The notes under the pieces were generated by a model. That model had not been told where the DNA came from. It was given only the letters and a program-made list of their open reading frames with translations, and did no database searches. Position numbers and translations under genes: made by a program. A DNA stretch of 64,000 nucleotides, taken from contig NC_090118.1 of the NCBI RefSeq assembly GCF_023973825.1, positions 342,501 through 406,500 on the forward strand, in the 5' to 3' direction. Positions within the stretch are counted from its first letter, which is position 1, and every line of letters starts with the position of its first letter. This document shows positions 34,769 through 45,831 of the stretch, one piece after another. This DNA is from Plasmodium brasilianum (lineage: Eukaryota; Apicomplexa; Aconoidasida; Haemosporida; Plasmodiidae).

Positions 34769-36420
34769 CTTAGTAACCCATTTGCGTCAGTACATACATA
34801 TATCCACACGTACATATACATATAATATCTAGGCGTATATGTATGTGCATATATATATACCGAATACGCGTATGGGAAAAACGGAAGACCCTTTTCACCT
34901 TAGTAATGTATACACCACGTTAAAGCAGTTCTGCGTGTAAACTACTGTGTACTTTAGTCTGCGTATTTATATAAATGTATATATGGACGTACGAGAAAAC
35001 CCGCACACTCGGAGAATGATGTAACGAAAAGTACGGAATAATGTGTTAAGAAAAAAGTAACTGGCAAAATGTTAAAATTGAATAGTAATGTTCAAAATAA
35101 AACGAAATAAAACGAAATAAAACGAAATATAACAAAATAAAACAAAATAAAACGAAATAAAACAAAATAAAACGAATTAAAATAAAATAAAAAAAAAATA
35201 AAAAAAAAATAAAAAAAAAATAAAAAAAAAAATAAAAAAAAAAATAAATAAAATTAAGTTAAATTACAATTTTTAACAGAACTATTTTTTGTTGTTATAT
35301 TTTATATCTCGATAAAGTACGCAAAAAAAAAAAAAAAAATAATAAAATAATAAATTACGCAATTATATATAAAGCATACAAATAATTAATTCTATTAAAC
35401 GCCGAACATATCTCCTTTTAATAAATGGTTAGGAAAACTTCCCCTTCAAAAAAAAAAAAATGCACCTCCTTTATTTTGATAAAACCTCATTCGATTAATT
35501 TTTCCTTAAATATTTCGCTATCCCCCAAGAATGTTTATATTCTCTATACTACGCTTATTCTGTATTTTTGCCTATTTTTATTTCAGCGATCGTTTTTACT
35601 GCTGTTTGTTTGGTTATGTTCCTTTTTTATTCTTTTACTCTTATAATTTCTTTTATATTTTTTGTTTGTGTATTTTCTACTGTACTTTTAATTTGTATAT
35701 TTTCGGGTATTATTTTTAATTTGCATATTTTCTATTATATTTTTCACTGGTATTATTTAAATTATACTTTTTATTGTACAATCTATTATATTTTTTATTG
35801 TATCTATCGTACTATTTATTTTTACTACATATTATTTTTGTTTTACCTGTCCTTTTTCATTTTCATTTTTATTTTATTACATATTGGATAGTTCATTCCT
35901 TTCCTTTTGGTAATAAAACATATTTTTTTTTTTCTCTCAACCATTTTGTTAATCATGATACAAATAAACAAAAGAACATTTTATCCTTTTTTGTACGAAA
36001 TATTTTATGTAAAATTATGCAGAAAATTTTAAATTAATTTTTATTTTTTAATGTAAAAAAAAATACTATGGTCCATTTTGTTTCAAATACAACTGCTCAC
36101 GCAACTTGAGAGGAAGTCAAAGTTGAATTGTCAGTTAACAATTTATGCTTATTCAACATTTTGAAAAAAAGAAAATTATACCAAGTTGATATATTTTATC
36201 TTATTTTATTTTAATTTATTTTATTTTAATTTATTGTATTTTAATTTATTTTATTTTTATTTTTTTTATTTTAATCTTGTTTTTATTTTTTTTTTTTGTT
36301 ACCTTGCGCCAATTTTTCTTTTAACTACAAAAAAGAAAAGCCTCAAAACGGAAAAATAATAGGAAAAATAAATATCCCATCTAACGAAGCACCTAAATAA
36401 AAATTTTAAAGCAGGCAACC
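34769..36420. other. divergent promoter region DnaJ/TOM7
   Basis: A 1.65-kb spacer. About 35095-35260 is an A-rich array of AAAACGAAATA and AAAAAATA units. About 36185-36290 is an ATTTTATTTTA array. The 35425 ORF is listed separately. A T-rich stretch at 35570-35890 is open in several frames on the plus strand, which is expected from its composition. Confidence 0.5.
35425..35646 (+). CDS. possible small membrane protein (73 aa)
   Basis: An intact ORF opens with ATG in a good context and encodes a basic start (MVRKTSPSKKKKCTSFIL), a polar middle (HSINFSLNISLSPKNVY) and a hydrophobic C-terminal half. The N-terminal half has mixed codon use and does not look like mere T-rich noise. No family recognised. 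The hydrophobic half could arise from T-rich sequence, so this is tentative. Confidence 0.3.
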   Translation: MVRKTSPSKKKKCTSFILIKPHSINFSLNISLSPKNVYILYTTLILYFCLFLFQRSFLLLFVWLCSFFILLLL

Positions 36421-36480
36421 ATGAAAGAGAAAAATAATAAATATAGCTTAGTAACCAAGAAAATTATGGATAAAGTAAAT

Positions 36481-36511
<31 letters not shown>

Positions 36512-37222
36512 TTCACACAAAAAGAAAGCTTTACAAATGTAGTTTACTCTTTACAAATCAATTTAAATCCATCGATACAATGTATATAAATGATACAATG
36601 TATACAATATGTGAGGGATTACACATTTATGTATACGCTTATTTTTCACCATTTTGTCAAATGACCTGTGTGTACGAGTATAATACACACATATATATAT
36701 ATATAAGCGTGTGCATGAATAATTAGATTGCGGAGCAACTCTATTGACATATGCGCGTTCCTCCTTTCACCGACAACTTCATAAATCCGCCCATCCATTG
36801 ATCCATTTAATCCTTTCATTCTTTCGTTCATTCTTTCGTTCATTCTTTCGTTCATTCTTTCGTTCATTCTTTCGTTCATTCTTTCGTTCATTCTTTCGTT
36901 CATTGTTTTGTTCATTCTTTTGTTCATTCTTTTGTTCATTCTTTTGCTCATTCTTTCGTTCATTCTTTCGTTCATTCTTTCGTTCATTCTTTCGTTCATT
37001 CTTTCGTTCATTCTTTCGTTTATTCTTTCTTTCTTTCCTTTTTTTTTTTTTTTTTTTTTTTTTTGTTAGACCTATGCTCTCTCATTTAAGTTGTGCGACT
37101 ATATCATAAGACCTCTTTTGTTTTATGGCTTTACTCCCTTCATATTTGGATATGGACTTTTCTATAATAACGAATTTACACTAAACCCATTTAAATTAAT
37201 TCCGAAAATTTTAATTGGTTGA
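36421..37222 (+). CDS. TOM7: mitochondrial import receptor subunit TOM7
   Basis: Exons 36421-36474 and 37070-37222 join in phase 0 (donor GTAAAT, acceptor after a long T run, GTTAG), giving 68 residues. Exon 1 is hydrophilic (MKEKNNKYSLVTKKIMDK). Exon 2 carries the family pattern: a helix (YALSFKLCDYIIRPL), the conserved YGFTPFIFGYG corresponding to WGFIPLVIYLG in other Tom7 proteins, and a C-terminal FKLIPKILIG matching the usual Pro-containing tail ending in Gly. Tom7 is a small single-span outer-membrane protein that regulates assembly of the TOM translocase. The 595-bp intron is mostly a 12-bp minisatellite, so the gene is easily missed. From memory the syntenic P. falciparum gene is annotated TOM7. 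Confidence 0.8.
36815..37030 (+). repeat. 12-bp minisatellite in the TOM7 intron
   Basis: The unit TTCGTTCATTCT is repeated about 17 times with some TTTTGTTCATTCT variants, followed by a poly(T) tract that forms the polypyrimidine tract of the TOM7 acceptor. Confidence 0.85.
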
Positions 37223-37370
37223 AGAAGTTATTTGCCCTCAAATGTGCTTATAAATGTATTAAACATTATATTTTAAACTATAGTGTACAGTTAGTATATA
37301 ATATGCACATAGTTTATATTCTTTAATTTGTGTTTGCTATATGTGTATGAATTATTCCCATTTTAATGTA

Positions 37371-37409
<39 letters not shown>

Positions 37410-37589
37410 AATTATGTGTATTTTTCTTTATTTAATAAGATAATTTTTGTTATATAAAATCACCAAAAAAAAAAAGAAAAAAATTATGTTTTTAATTTAC
37501 TGTAGTATGAGTCTTTTTTTTTTTTTATTTTTTTTTTAAATTAAAAGAATCTAACTAAACAGTACAATTAATTTTATGTATCATCATAT

Positions 37590-39145
37590 ATGTACGAAAT
37601 AGATAAGAATGTAAAAATCGTTTACATTTATGATGAAAAAAAAAAAAAAAAGAAAAAGTGTTCTTTCGTTATTTTCATTACCATTATAACGACACTTAAC
37701 GTAGTTCAAACGTGTTTATTAATAGATGTTATGGAAGACAGATATAAAAAGCAAAACAATAGGGGGCAAAAAGAAAATTTATACAACACGTGGGAAATGT
37801 AAAATACTCAACATAAAATGCTAAATATGAGAAGAGCAAACTAAATTTATAAAAAAACGCGAAATTAAAAAGTAAAAAGTTTAAAGCAGAAAGTAAATTA
37901 ATTCCTTTACCTATGTTTAATCCTTCACAAAAGAGAGCCAAAACTACAATAACAAAAGAAACGACATCATTATGAAGGAATCTTATGCTCATGTTGTATT
38001 TAAACAAAAAATAAATGATAATAATAATAATATAGACAATATAGACAATATAGACAATATAGACAATACAGACAATATAGACAATATAGACAATACAGAC
38101 AATACAGACAATAAAATTATAAGAAAAAAAGACTTTCACTTTTTATAAGTGAAAGCTTAAAAATATGATGACATGAAGATTTTTTATATATATATATGGC
38201 GCGTAGAAAAATGTGTGTATAATATTCTCATTATGCTTTAACAGTGAAAAATATTTTTTCTTATAAATCCTTGAAATATCACAATATATCTTGCCTGTGC
38301 TTATACGAGTTGAAAGGGGAAAGAAAAACATTCACTCATATTAAATAGGTTAACAATTACTCAATTATATATATGTATATGTATGGATACACGCATATGT
38401 CCATTCATATAGGTATATGTATGCGCTAATGTGTAAGCTCAATTCCGAATAACTGTTATGGGGAAAATTTAAAAAAAAATAAATAAAATAAATAAATTGG
38501 TTTACAACTTGTTTATGCATTTATTTATTCATTTATTCATTTATTTATTCATTTATTCATTTATTTATTCATTCATTTATTCATTTATTTATTCATTTAT
38601 TTATTCATTTATTTATTCATTTATTCATTCATTTATTCATTCATTTATTCATTCATTTATTCATTCATTTATTCATTCATTTATTCTTTCATTTATTCTT
38701 TCATTTATTCATTCATTTATTCATTCATTTATTCTTTCATTTATTCATTCATTTATTCATTCATTTATTCATTCATTTATTCATTCATTTATTCATTTAT
38801 ATATATATTTTTATCTTTTTTATATCAACACAAAAAACGTGAGAAAAAAAAATATAAATAAGTTCAAGGCCTTTTTCGATAAATATATTTCAAAAAGTGC
38901 CCTTTCAAAACAACTACAAGGTTATGGTTTTCTCGTCAATGATGTAATTATATATAAAATAAAGGTTATCTGTATATATATTTCTTAATAAGCATATAAT
39001 TTTTTTTTTTTTTTTTTTTTTAAAAAATTCTGCTACTTTTCTTTAGGTACATAAGGGCAATATACAGATATATATTTTCTATTGTTTTTTTATATATAAC
39101 CAAACCATTCTTGCAACAATAAGTAGTAAAACAGTAAAGCTGTAA
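37590..39145 (+). CDS. candidate three-exon gene, unknown function (142 aa)
   Basis: Exons 37590-37798, 38844-38964 and 39047-39145 join with phases 2 and 0 matching (donors GTAAAA and GTTATC, acceptors GTGAG and CTTTAG after T-rich runs). The predicted protein starts MYEIDKNVKIVYIYDE, has a Lys run and a hydrophobic segment (VIFITIITTLNVV). It continues NKFKAFFDKYISKSALSKQ and LQGYGFLVNDVIIYKIK, and ends TISSKTVKL. Exons 2 and 3 are clearly protein-like. Intron 1 is about 1 kb and holds two repeat arrays. No family is recognised with confidence. It lies between TOM7 and LipB on the same strand. The first exon is the weakest link; the first acceptor is purine-rich. Confidence 0.4.
38516..38800 (+). 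repeat. TTCATTTA/TTCATTCA minisatellite
   Basis: A long array of 8- and 12-bp units (TTCATTTA, TTCATTCATTTA). It lies within the inferred first intron of the candidate gene at 37590-39145. A 9-bp array (AATATAGAC) lies at about 38025-38115. Confidence 0.85.
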
Positions 39146-39402
39146 AGCAGTTAAACTGTTAAGCAGATATTTATAGATCGCATAAATTACCACTATTTGT
39201 ATCCATTGCTTGAAGGATTATTTAATAAATTGCCCGATAACAAAGAATGTAAATTAAAGAGCTTAAAGAGTTACACACATATATATATACCTACTTGTGC
39301 AAATACGTATATATAAATTTTATACGTATATACGACTAAACAAATGGCGCCCTTTGCTCCTTTTTCTTGCCATTTTCAAAACCCTAATAATTTTTATATT
39401 AA

Positions 39403-40746
39403 ATGATCAAAATTTACCTTATAGTACAAATTGCCTTGCACATAATAGTATTTTGTGGCAAGAAAAAATTAAAGAATGAAAAAATATGCGCAAAACAGAT
39501 TTGTGCATCACTCAAAAGACTCAAATTAAAAAGAAACAAAAAAGCATATATCCAGATTCACAATACATTAAATGGTAATAAAAACACCACGCACACATTA
39601 CACATGAAAAATAAAATTTGTATTTTTGATTTAAGCGAAAAGCTTATAGACTATAAACTGGCATTTGATCTACAAAACGTTTTACACCAATCCAAAATTA
39701 TTCTACATAAAGAAAATAGCCTAAATAGTTCAAATCGTTTAAGTAATTCAAATAGCTTAAATACTTTAAATATTACAAACAAATCAAAATTAGGTAAACT
39801 CAAAAACTTAAAAAAAAATATAGAAAAATATGATTTCTGTTTTGTACTACAACATACACCCTGTTATACGTTAGGGAGTTCTGCTGATTCTAATGATATC
39901 CATTTAGACGAAAAAAATTATTATATTGAAGAAATAGAAGAAGTATGTAATAACTCTGAATCGAATAAAATTCTTCAATTCATTAATAAATATGAAAATG
40001 TTAAAGACGAAATAGAAAAATGTGAAATTTACGATGAAAAAAAAAATTATTTTGACAGCTTTTTATATAATATAAATAATAAAATAAAAATTCCAGTATA
40101 TCGTATCAATAGAGGGGGTAAAGCAACATATCATGGTCCTGGACAATTAGTCTTATATTTCATTTTCAATTTAAAAAATTATTCTTCAAATTATAATGAA
40201 AAACGTGTACAAAATTTATCCCGCAATCATTATAATTTTCCCAAAGATGGAAGTACAAGGAAAAAAGATAGTGAATGTTTATCGTATGATGAAAAAAATA
40301 CAAACAACCCTACAAATATAGAATGTTTATTTGACCTACACAAAACAATAAATAATTTCCAAAAAATGGGAATGGAAATCATGAAAAAACTTAACGTAAA
40401 AACTCACACGAAAAATGATTCAATTGGAGTTTTTTATAATGATAAAAAACTTATATCTATTGGTTTGAAAATAAGAAAATACGTATCAATGCATGGGATG
40501 TCTGTAAATTTCAACATTAACAAAAACTTTTTAAAATATTTATTATCTTGTGGTATGAATCACAATGATTACACTTCATTGCACGAACTAGACGAAATGA
40601 AAAATAAAGAGAGCACGAGGGAAAATGGAATAGCTCACCACAACTCTTTGTTGAGGGAGTTAACAGTTCATTCAATACAATCGTTAAAAACCATTTTTAA
40701 TGCAAACATAAAAATTACAAGTGACATAAGAGATATTTTTGCTTAA
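39403..40746 (+). CDS. LipB: octanoyl-ACP:protein N-octanoyltransferase (apicoplast LipB)
   Basis: A single ORF of 447 residues. LipB transfers octanoate from acyl carrier protein to the lipoyl domain of apicoplast pyruvate dehydrogenase E2, the first step of apicoplast lipoylation. The N-terminus (MIKIYLIVQIALHIIVF) is a signal peptide followed by a Lys/Asn-rich stretch, the usual bipartite apicoplast leader. Core motifs: QHTPCYTLGSS (about 150), RGGKATYHGPGQLV (about 237-250), the catalytic Lys in DKKLISIGLKI (about 347), MHGMSVN, and the catalytic Cys in LLSCGMNH (about 382) followed by TSL. Low-complexity inserts (NSLNSSNRLSNSNSL; a charged block after LVLYFIFNLKNY) make it longer than bacterial LipB (about 215 residues). 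Position matches PF3D7_0823600, from memory. Confidence 0.93.
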   Translation: MIKIYLIVQIALHIIVFCGKKKLKNEKICAKQICASLKRLKLKRNKKAYIQIHNTLNGNKNTTHTLHMKNKICIFDLSEKLIDYKLAFDLQNVLHQSKIILHKENSLNSSNRLSNSNSLNTLNITNKSKLGKLKNLKKNIEKYDFCFVLQHTPCYTLGSSADSNDIHLDEKNYYIEEIEEVCNNSESNKILQFINKYENVKDEIEKCEIYDEKKNYFDSFLYNINNKIKIPVYRINRGGKATYHGPGQLVLYFIFNLKNYSSNYNEKRVQNLSRNHYNFPKDGSTRKKDSECLSYDEKNTNNPTNIECLFDLHKTINNFQKMGMEIMKKLNVKTHTKNDSIGVFYNDKKLISIGLKIRKYVSMHGMSVNFNINKNFLKYLLSCGMNHNDYTSLHELDEMKNKESTRENGIAHHNSLLRELTVHSIQSLKTIFNANIKITSDIRDIFA

Positions 40747-40748
40747 TC

Positions 40749-40783
<35 letters not shown>

Positions 40784-42170
40784 AATTTTCAAAAATGTAC
40801 GAAGAAAAACAAACATTTTAACAAAACATGATCTCTGATTTGCAGGAATATCTAAAATGTATGCTTATCAAGCATGCGCTCATTTTTCTCCATATTGCTC
40901 AATTTCAATTTAGCAAAATGGACTATGTAACTAGTATACGTTGTTAGAATACTTCGTTAGTATACGTTGTTAGCATATTTTGTTAGCATATTTTATTTGT
41001 ATAATTTTTTAGGAAAAATGTTTTTGTGGCTATTTAAGAAAAAAAAAACTTTATATATGTATTAACAGTTCATAAAAAAAAGAAAAAATTAACTTATATA
41101 AAAATTAGACATTACATTAACATTTCACGTGAACACTGTAACTTTTAATTTAACTCGTCACAGTTGGAGAAAATTGAAATAAATACTCAGATGGTAATTT
41201 TTTTTTTAAATGAGCAATACTTTTTTTTTTTTTTGCGAAAGAGCTATCTATTAGGCCTATAAAATGGGAATATTACATGAACGGTTCATACAATATATTT
41301 TTTCTGTTCATACGTTCATTTTGATGCACTCTTCGTCAAGCATACCATTTAATGAACAATCTGAAGGTACACACATAAAATTAAACGAACGGTACTTTAA
41401 ATAGCCAAAATGTAGGTGTTTGGATGTGTGTATATATATATATATATACATTTTCTTTTTTTTTTTTTTTTTTTTTTTGGATTAAATTATGAACATAGAA
41501 CTATTTTGTACTTAACAAGCTAGCCGAAAAATTTAAACATTTCTACATAATTTAATATGGCTTAAAAAGTACACAACATGTGCGTACACGAGTATACATA
41601 TATATATAATAAAATAAAAAAGAATTTAAAAAAAAAAAATTAAAAAAAATAAAATTAAAATTTAAAGGTATGCACTTGCATTTGCATTCAAAATTTGATT
41701 TTAAAATAATATAGCTGTCTTATAATAATATATATTACATTTTTACTTTTTAACCATCCATTTTATATTTTTTATGAAATATGTTGTGTGATACATTTGT
41801 TTTCAAAATATTTACATAATTTTTGTTTATTAATGTCTTGTTTTAAAAGCATTTTTTCCCTGGTTTATTTTAGTACTTGGTCAATTTTCATAAGCAACAA
41901 TTCCGTAAATAATATATATCTGTATATATATATATATATATATTATTACACCATTTGAAGCGCCTAGGATGACCATTTAAGCACATCCATATATATACAA
42001 ATATACATATATATATGTGTATGTTTATATGTACCCCATATTTTTCACCGTGACTACTTATTTTAACTTGTTTTTTCTGTTCAATAAAAACATTTTACTT
42101 ACATAATTTCATTTAATATATCTGTTATTATTCCTTTTTTTAAAAATAAAAAAATATATACATATACAAA
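40747..42170. other. intergenic spacer LipB-alveolin
   Basis: TA runs follow the LipB stop (40750-40780) and recur at 41430-41450 and 41925-41942. Poly(T) occurs near 41455-41478. It should hold the LipB 3' end and the alveolin promoter. No gene seen. Confidence 0.6.
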
Positions 42171-43748
42171 ATGGAACATCAACGAGGAAATTCATCATCT
42201 TTAAGCGTTCCTTTCACTTTTGAGCATTCGAAAAATCTTGGAAATAAAATCCTTAAACCCATACGTCAAGAAAAAATAGTTAAAGTGCCTGTAACACAAT
42301 ATGTAGAAAAAATAATAGAAAAAGAGGAAATAAAATATGTAAATAAATATGTTGATGTTATAAAACCAATAATAACATATAAAACAAAACATATATCAAA
42401 ACCAATATACCTAGATAAAATTAAATACGAACCAAAATTAATAGAAAAAGAAAAAATTATACATATTCCAAAAATAGAATATAGAAATAAAGTTGTGGAA
42501 ATACCTGTATATGTTCATAAGGAAAATATTATAGAAAAAAAAGTTCCTTTAATAATTGAACGTGTTATACCAGTTCTTAAGGTCAAAAAAATAGAAAAAG
42601 AAGTTTTAACTGATACTGTAGAAATACCTGAAATTTGTGAAATAACCAAAGATGGAACGAATGCAAAAATTAAGGAAAATATTTATTATGAACAACAAAG
42701 GGAGGAAGAAATACCAGGTAAAGTGTCTATACGAAGTAATGCGTATGTAGCAGGTGTAGAAAGTGTAGTAAGTGCAGCAAGCGTAGCGAATGTGTTAAAC
42801 GTGGAAGACGAAGCTTGTATCACAAAAGAATACAAGGATGCTTACAACAAAGAAACATACAGAAATATGGAATCAACCGATGAGTCACCGGTTATATGTT
42901 CATCTAAGCACGTACCCCATTCATCAGTTGGAAAATTTAAAAATCAAAATGTAAATAGGAGTTCACCTAGCAATGCATCATCTAATGAAGACTCTTATAC
43001 AGAAAAATTAGAACATAAAAATGAAACCACCTACAATGATGCTACCAACGAAAGTGCACATTATGGTACAATGCCAGATGATTCTCCATTAATGATTGAT
43101 GAAGAAAATACTTCTAAAAATTACGATCAAAAAAGCATGGAAGAAGAAAATTATTATGATATAAATGAACATTATAAAAATTCAAATATAAACCACGTGA
43201 GTATACATTTACCTAAAACAAAAGATCAATTTCAGGAATCATTTGAACAACAATACGTAAATTTTTGTGATAAAAAGTATAATTTTGCTTCAGATAATAT
43301 AATACATAACAACCTCCCTATCATTAATTATGACACAAGTAATAATAGATACATTGAGGATAACATGAATGAATTAATTAACGAACAGTTTATGCGAGAA
43401 TCTTCTAAAGACACTCTGAGACATATATCAAAAACAGCAGAAGATAAAAATCGACAAATATTATGTACAAAATTAAAGGATCATATTGATATAGATCAAA
43501 AGAAAACTTCTCTTCCATCAAATATGCACATATCTTATGAAAATTATTCTTCATCACAGAATGCATATAGCCAACGATCCGTTACAGGTAAATCAAATTT
43601 TATGCCTTCTTATGCTAACAGTAATGGGCAAGCATTTGTATCTGTACGTCCAGCAACAATTCTAGAGTACGTTCCAAAACAGAGAAAATATAAATCATCA
43701 TTCTGCAATCTTATGAAGAATTGCTGTGGGGGGTCCAGCGACTGTTAA
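42171..43748 (+). CDS. inner membrane complex protein, alveolin family (IMC1 type)
   Basis: A single ORF of 525 residues with ATG in AAAATGG context. Residues about 25-160 form the alveolin domain: repeating Val/Ile-Pro and charged units such as RQEKIVKVPVTQYVEKIIEK, YVNKYVDVIKPI, KEKIIHIPKIEYRNKVVEIP and VYVHKENIIEKKVPL. The middle is polar and low-complexity. The C-terminus ends with a cysteine cluster (SSFCNLMKNCCGGSSDC), a likely palmitoylation signal that would hold the protein at the inner membrane complex. Alveolins form the subpellicular network giving shape and strength to merozoites, ookinetes and sporozoites. The position suggests the IMC1i orthologue (PF3D7_0823500 from memory), but the paralogue letter is not certain from sequence. 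Confidence 0.87.
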   Translation: MEHQRGNSSSLSVPFTFEHSKNLGNKILKPIRQEKIVKVPVTQYVEKIIEKEEIKYVNKYVDVIKPIITYKTKHISKPIYLDKIKYEPKLIEKEKIIHIPKIEYRNKVVEIPVYVHKENIIEKKVPLIIERVIPVLKVKKIEKEVLTDTVEIPEICEITKDGTNAKIKENIYYEQQREEEIPGKVSIRSNAYVAGVESVVSAASVANVLNVEDEACITKEYKDAYNKETYRNMESTDESPVICSSKHVPHSSVGKFKNQNVNRSSPSNASSNEDSYTEKLEHKNETTYNDATNESAHYGTMPDDSPLMIDEENTSKNYDQKSMEEENYYDINEHYKNSNINHVSIHLPKTKDQFQESFEQQYVNFCDKKYNFASDNIIHNNLPIINYDTSNNRYIEDNMNELINEQFMRESSKDTLRHISKTAEDKNRQILCTKLKDHIDIDQKKTSLPSNMHISYENYSSSQNAYSQRSVTGKSNFMPSYANSNGQAFVSVRPATILEYVPKQRKYKSSFCNLMKNCCGGSSDC

Positions 43749-44330
43749 CGGAACAGAACAGAACAAAAATATGATAAAACGAAACAGGACAAAAATAAGG
43801 CAGTACTTACGAGAAGTAAAACATTAATGCCCCAAATGTTTTAGATGCACATTTTGTCGTTATAAAAAATGTAATTTCCCATATTTGCAGATTGTATGTT
43901 CCTTTTGTAAAGATTTTACATTAACTTATATATATTAAAAGATAAAAAAAAAAAAAAAAAAAAAGAACAATTTTTGCGTATTTTCAAATTATATTTTATG
44001 TAATCTTTTCCACTTTATCCTTGATTTTGATTTTATATTATTATACTATTTTTTTAATTTTTCCTTTTTTATTTATTGGCATCCTATTATTTGGCCTCTT
44101 CCCGTTTTTACGCAATTCGTCTTTATGCGTGTCGCTTTTTTATGCTCTTTTTACATTCGTTTTAGTTTACACGTTGTTTTCGTTTTTTTATTATTTTTTT
44201 TCAAAAAAAAAAAAAAAAAAAAGTACATATATGAATACGTATGTATGTATATGCGTAATATATTTTGCGTGCTGATATAAATAATGAACAACTGAATGAA
44301 AAAAAAAAGAAAAATTTTTTAATTCTCTAC
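43749..44330. other. convergent intergenic region
   Basis: This lies between the alveolin stop (plus) and the inferred 3' end of the next minus-strand gene. A T-rich stretch at 44020-44200 is open on the plus strand without an early ATG and is not called. Poly(A) occurs at about 43946 and 44203. Confidence 0.55.
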
Positions 44331-45494
44331 TCATTTTTGCAAACGTTCCTTTGGGTCATATATTCCAGCTTTACTATTTTTATCACTTGAAAAAATGCGA
44401 GAATATACTATAATTCAAAATGATGATAATACCGTATGTACAAATTCTTAATTATCCTTTTTGTTGTATTAAGACATAATTCAGTACAGAAAAAAAAAAA
44501 AAAAAAAATCCTCGGAAAAAAAAAGTTCATGGCGGAATTATACAACTAGAAATGTATCACATTTTATATATAACTTTAATTTATGTTAAATACATGTATA
44601 CAAAACGCTTTCAACTAAATAGTAAATCCAGTATTTTAATTGGCGGAAAAATTTCAACAAAACGAATGCTTGTATAACATTACACAGGTGTGCGTACACC
44701 CCGGGACATGTATATATATATATATATATATTTACGTACATATGTACATACATACATGTATATATGCTTAATTAGAGCATATCAATAAAAAGGGATATAT
44801 AAAGCCATTCTCAAACACTACTCATTCCTCAACAGTTCAAAAGGACAGTCTTCCTTGAAATATGTAATAGAACTCTGTAGCTTACTATCCCATGTTAAAG
44901 ACTTTTTATACGTGTTTTTTTCTATTACACACACACAAAAAAAAAAAAAAAAAAAAGGTTCAAGTTTAGCAAAGTGGACAGAGTTTATGCAAGTTACGTA
45001 AAATGTATTTTTCGTATCTGTTCTACAGATTAATTCAGAATTTTTTATGACGCGCTTCATTCTTTTTTCTTTTTTATTTTTACTCGATTTCAAAGCACTT
45101 CTTGCACTTTGCATATGAAGTATTTTAAATGGTCTTTCATTTGCCTGCTCAGTTCTGTCAAACGTTCGACTAAAACTATTTAAATTATTGATATCCTGAT
45201 TTTTAAAAAAGTTGGCATCATTAGAATCTTCCATTATATTGTCAACATCGGCAAATAAATATTCACATTCATTTGCTATTCTGGATTCATTAAATTTGCC
45301 ATCTTTGTAGTTTTCACATTTTTCATTTTCAACTGTTCGTAAAAGGGAAAAAAAAAAAAAAAAAAAAATAGCTATTTAGCTAGCTAAAACTAAACAGTGT
45401 TAAAATAAATTGACTAAACATTCATTCCTCTTGACTTTGTGTAATGAAAAAAAAATGAAGTCTTACTGATACTTGTACCCAGGGTAGAATCCAT
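44331..45494 (-). CDS. small multi-exon hypothetical protein (165 aa)
   Basis: Minus-strand exons 45494-45467 (MDSTLGTSI), 45332-44998, 44901-44822 and 44385-44331 join with phases 1, 0 and 2 agreeing. The protein is polar, with a basic centre (ARSALKSSKNKKEKRMKR) and conserved-looking C-terminal pieces (SLTWDSKLQSSITYFKEDCP, then KAGIYDPKERLQK). Two alternatives exist. If the last intron (donor GTAGTG) is not used, the third exon ends at 44818 after LLRNE. If the second intron (96 nt, mostly poly(T)) is retained, the frame stays open. No domain recognised. It sits between the alveolin and the hydrolase-like gene. The exon 1 and 2 structure is well supported by phase; the 3' end is uncertain. 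Confidence 0.6.
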
Positions 45495-45831
45495 AGTAGA
45501 TTGACTTAAAAAAAGATAAAAAATATATATATACATTTATACATACGTATATATACATAAAAATATACATATATGATTTAATACGCTAGTAACATAACTG
45601 TCTTCCATTGTGCTTTCATTATCTATTATGCAATGTTTTCATTTTTTAGAATATTTTTCTCTTGTCATTTTCGGCATATATATTGAAGCAACTTCCTGTT
45701 ACATCATCATGTGTATATTGCACACATGTAGCACGTATATGTGCGTGTAGGTATGTATATATATGTTATATTTATGCGCATATTTATGAATATTTTTTAT
45801 TTTTTATTTTTTTTGAGTCTTTCCCGCGTCC

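Noticed and set aside
37729..38139. Minus-strand ORF including MSIRFLHNDVVSFVIVV and a Phe/Cys-rich tail
   Set aside because: Part of it is the TATAGACAA repeat read as Ile/Val, it conflicts with the better-supported plus-strand exon at 37590-37798, and a sensible spliced form gives only a short hydrophobic peptide.
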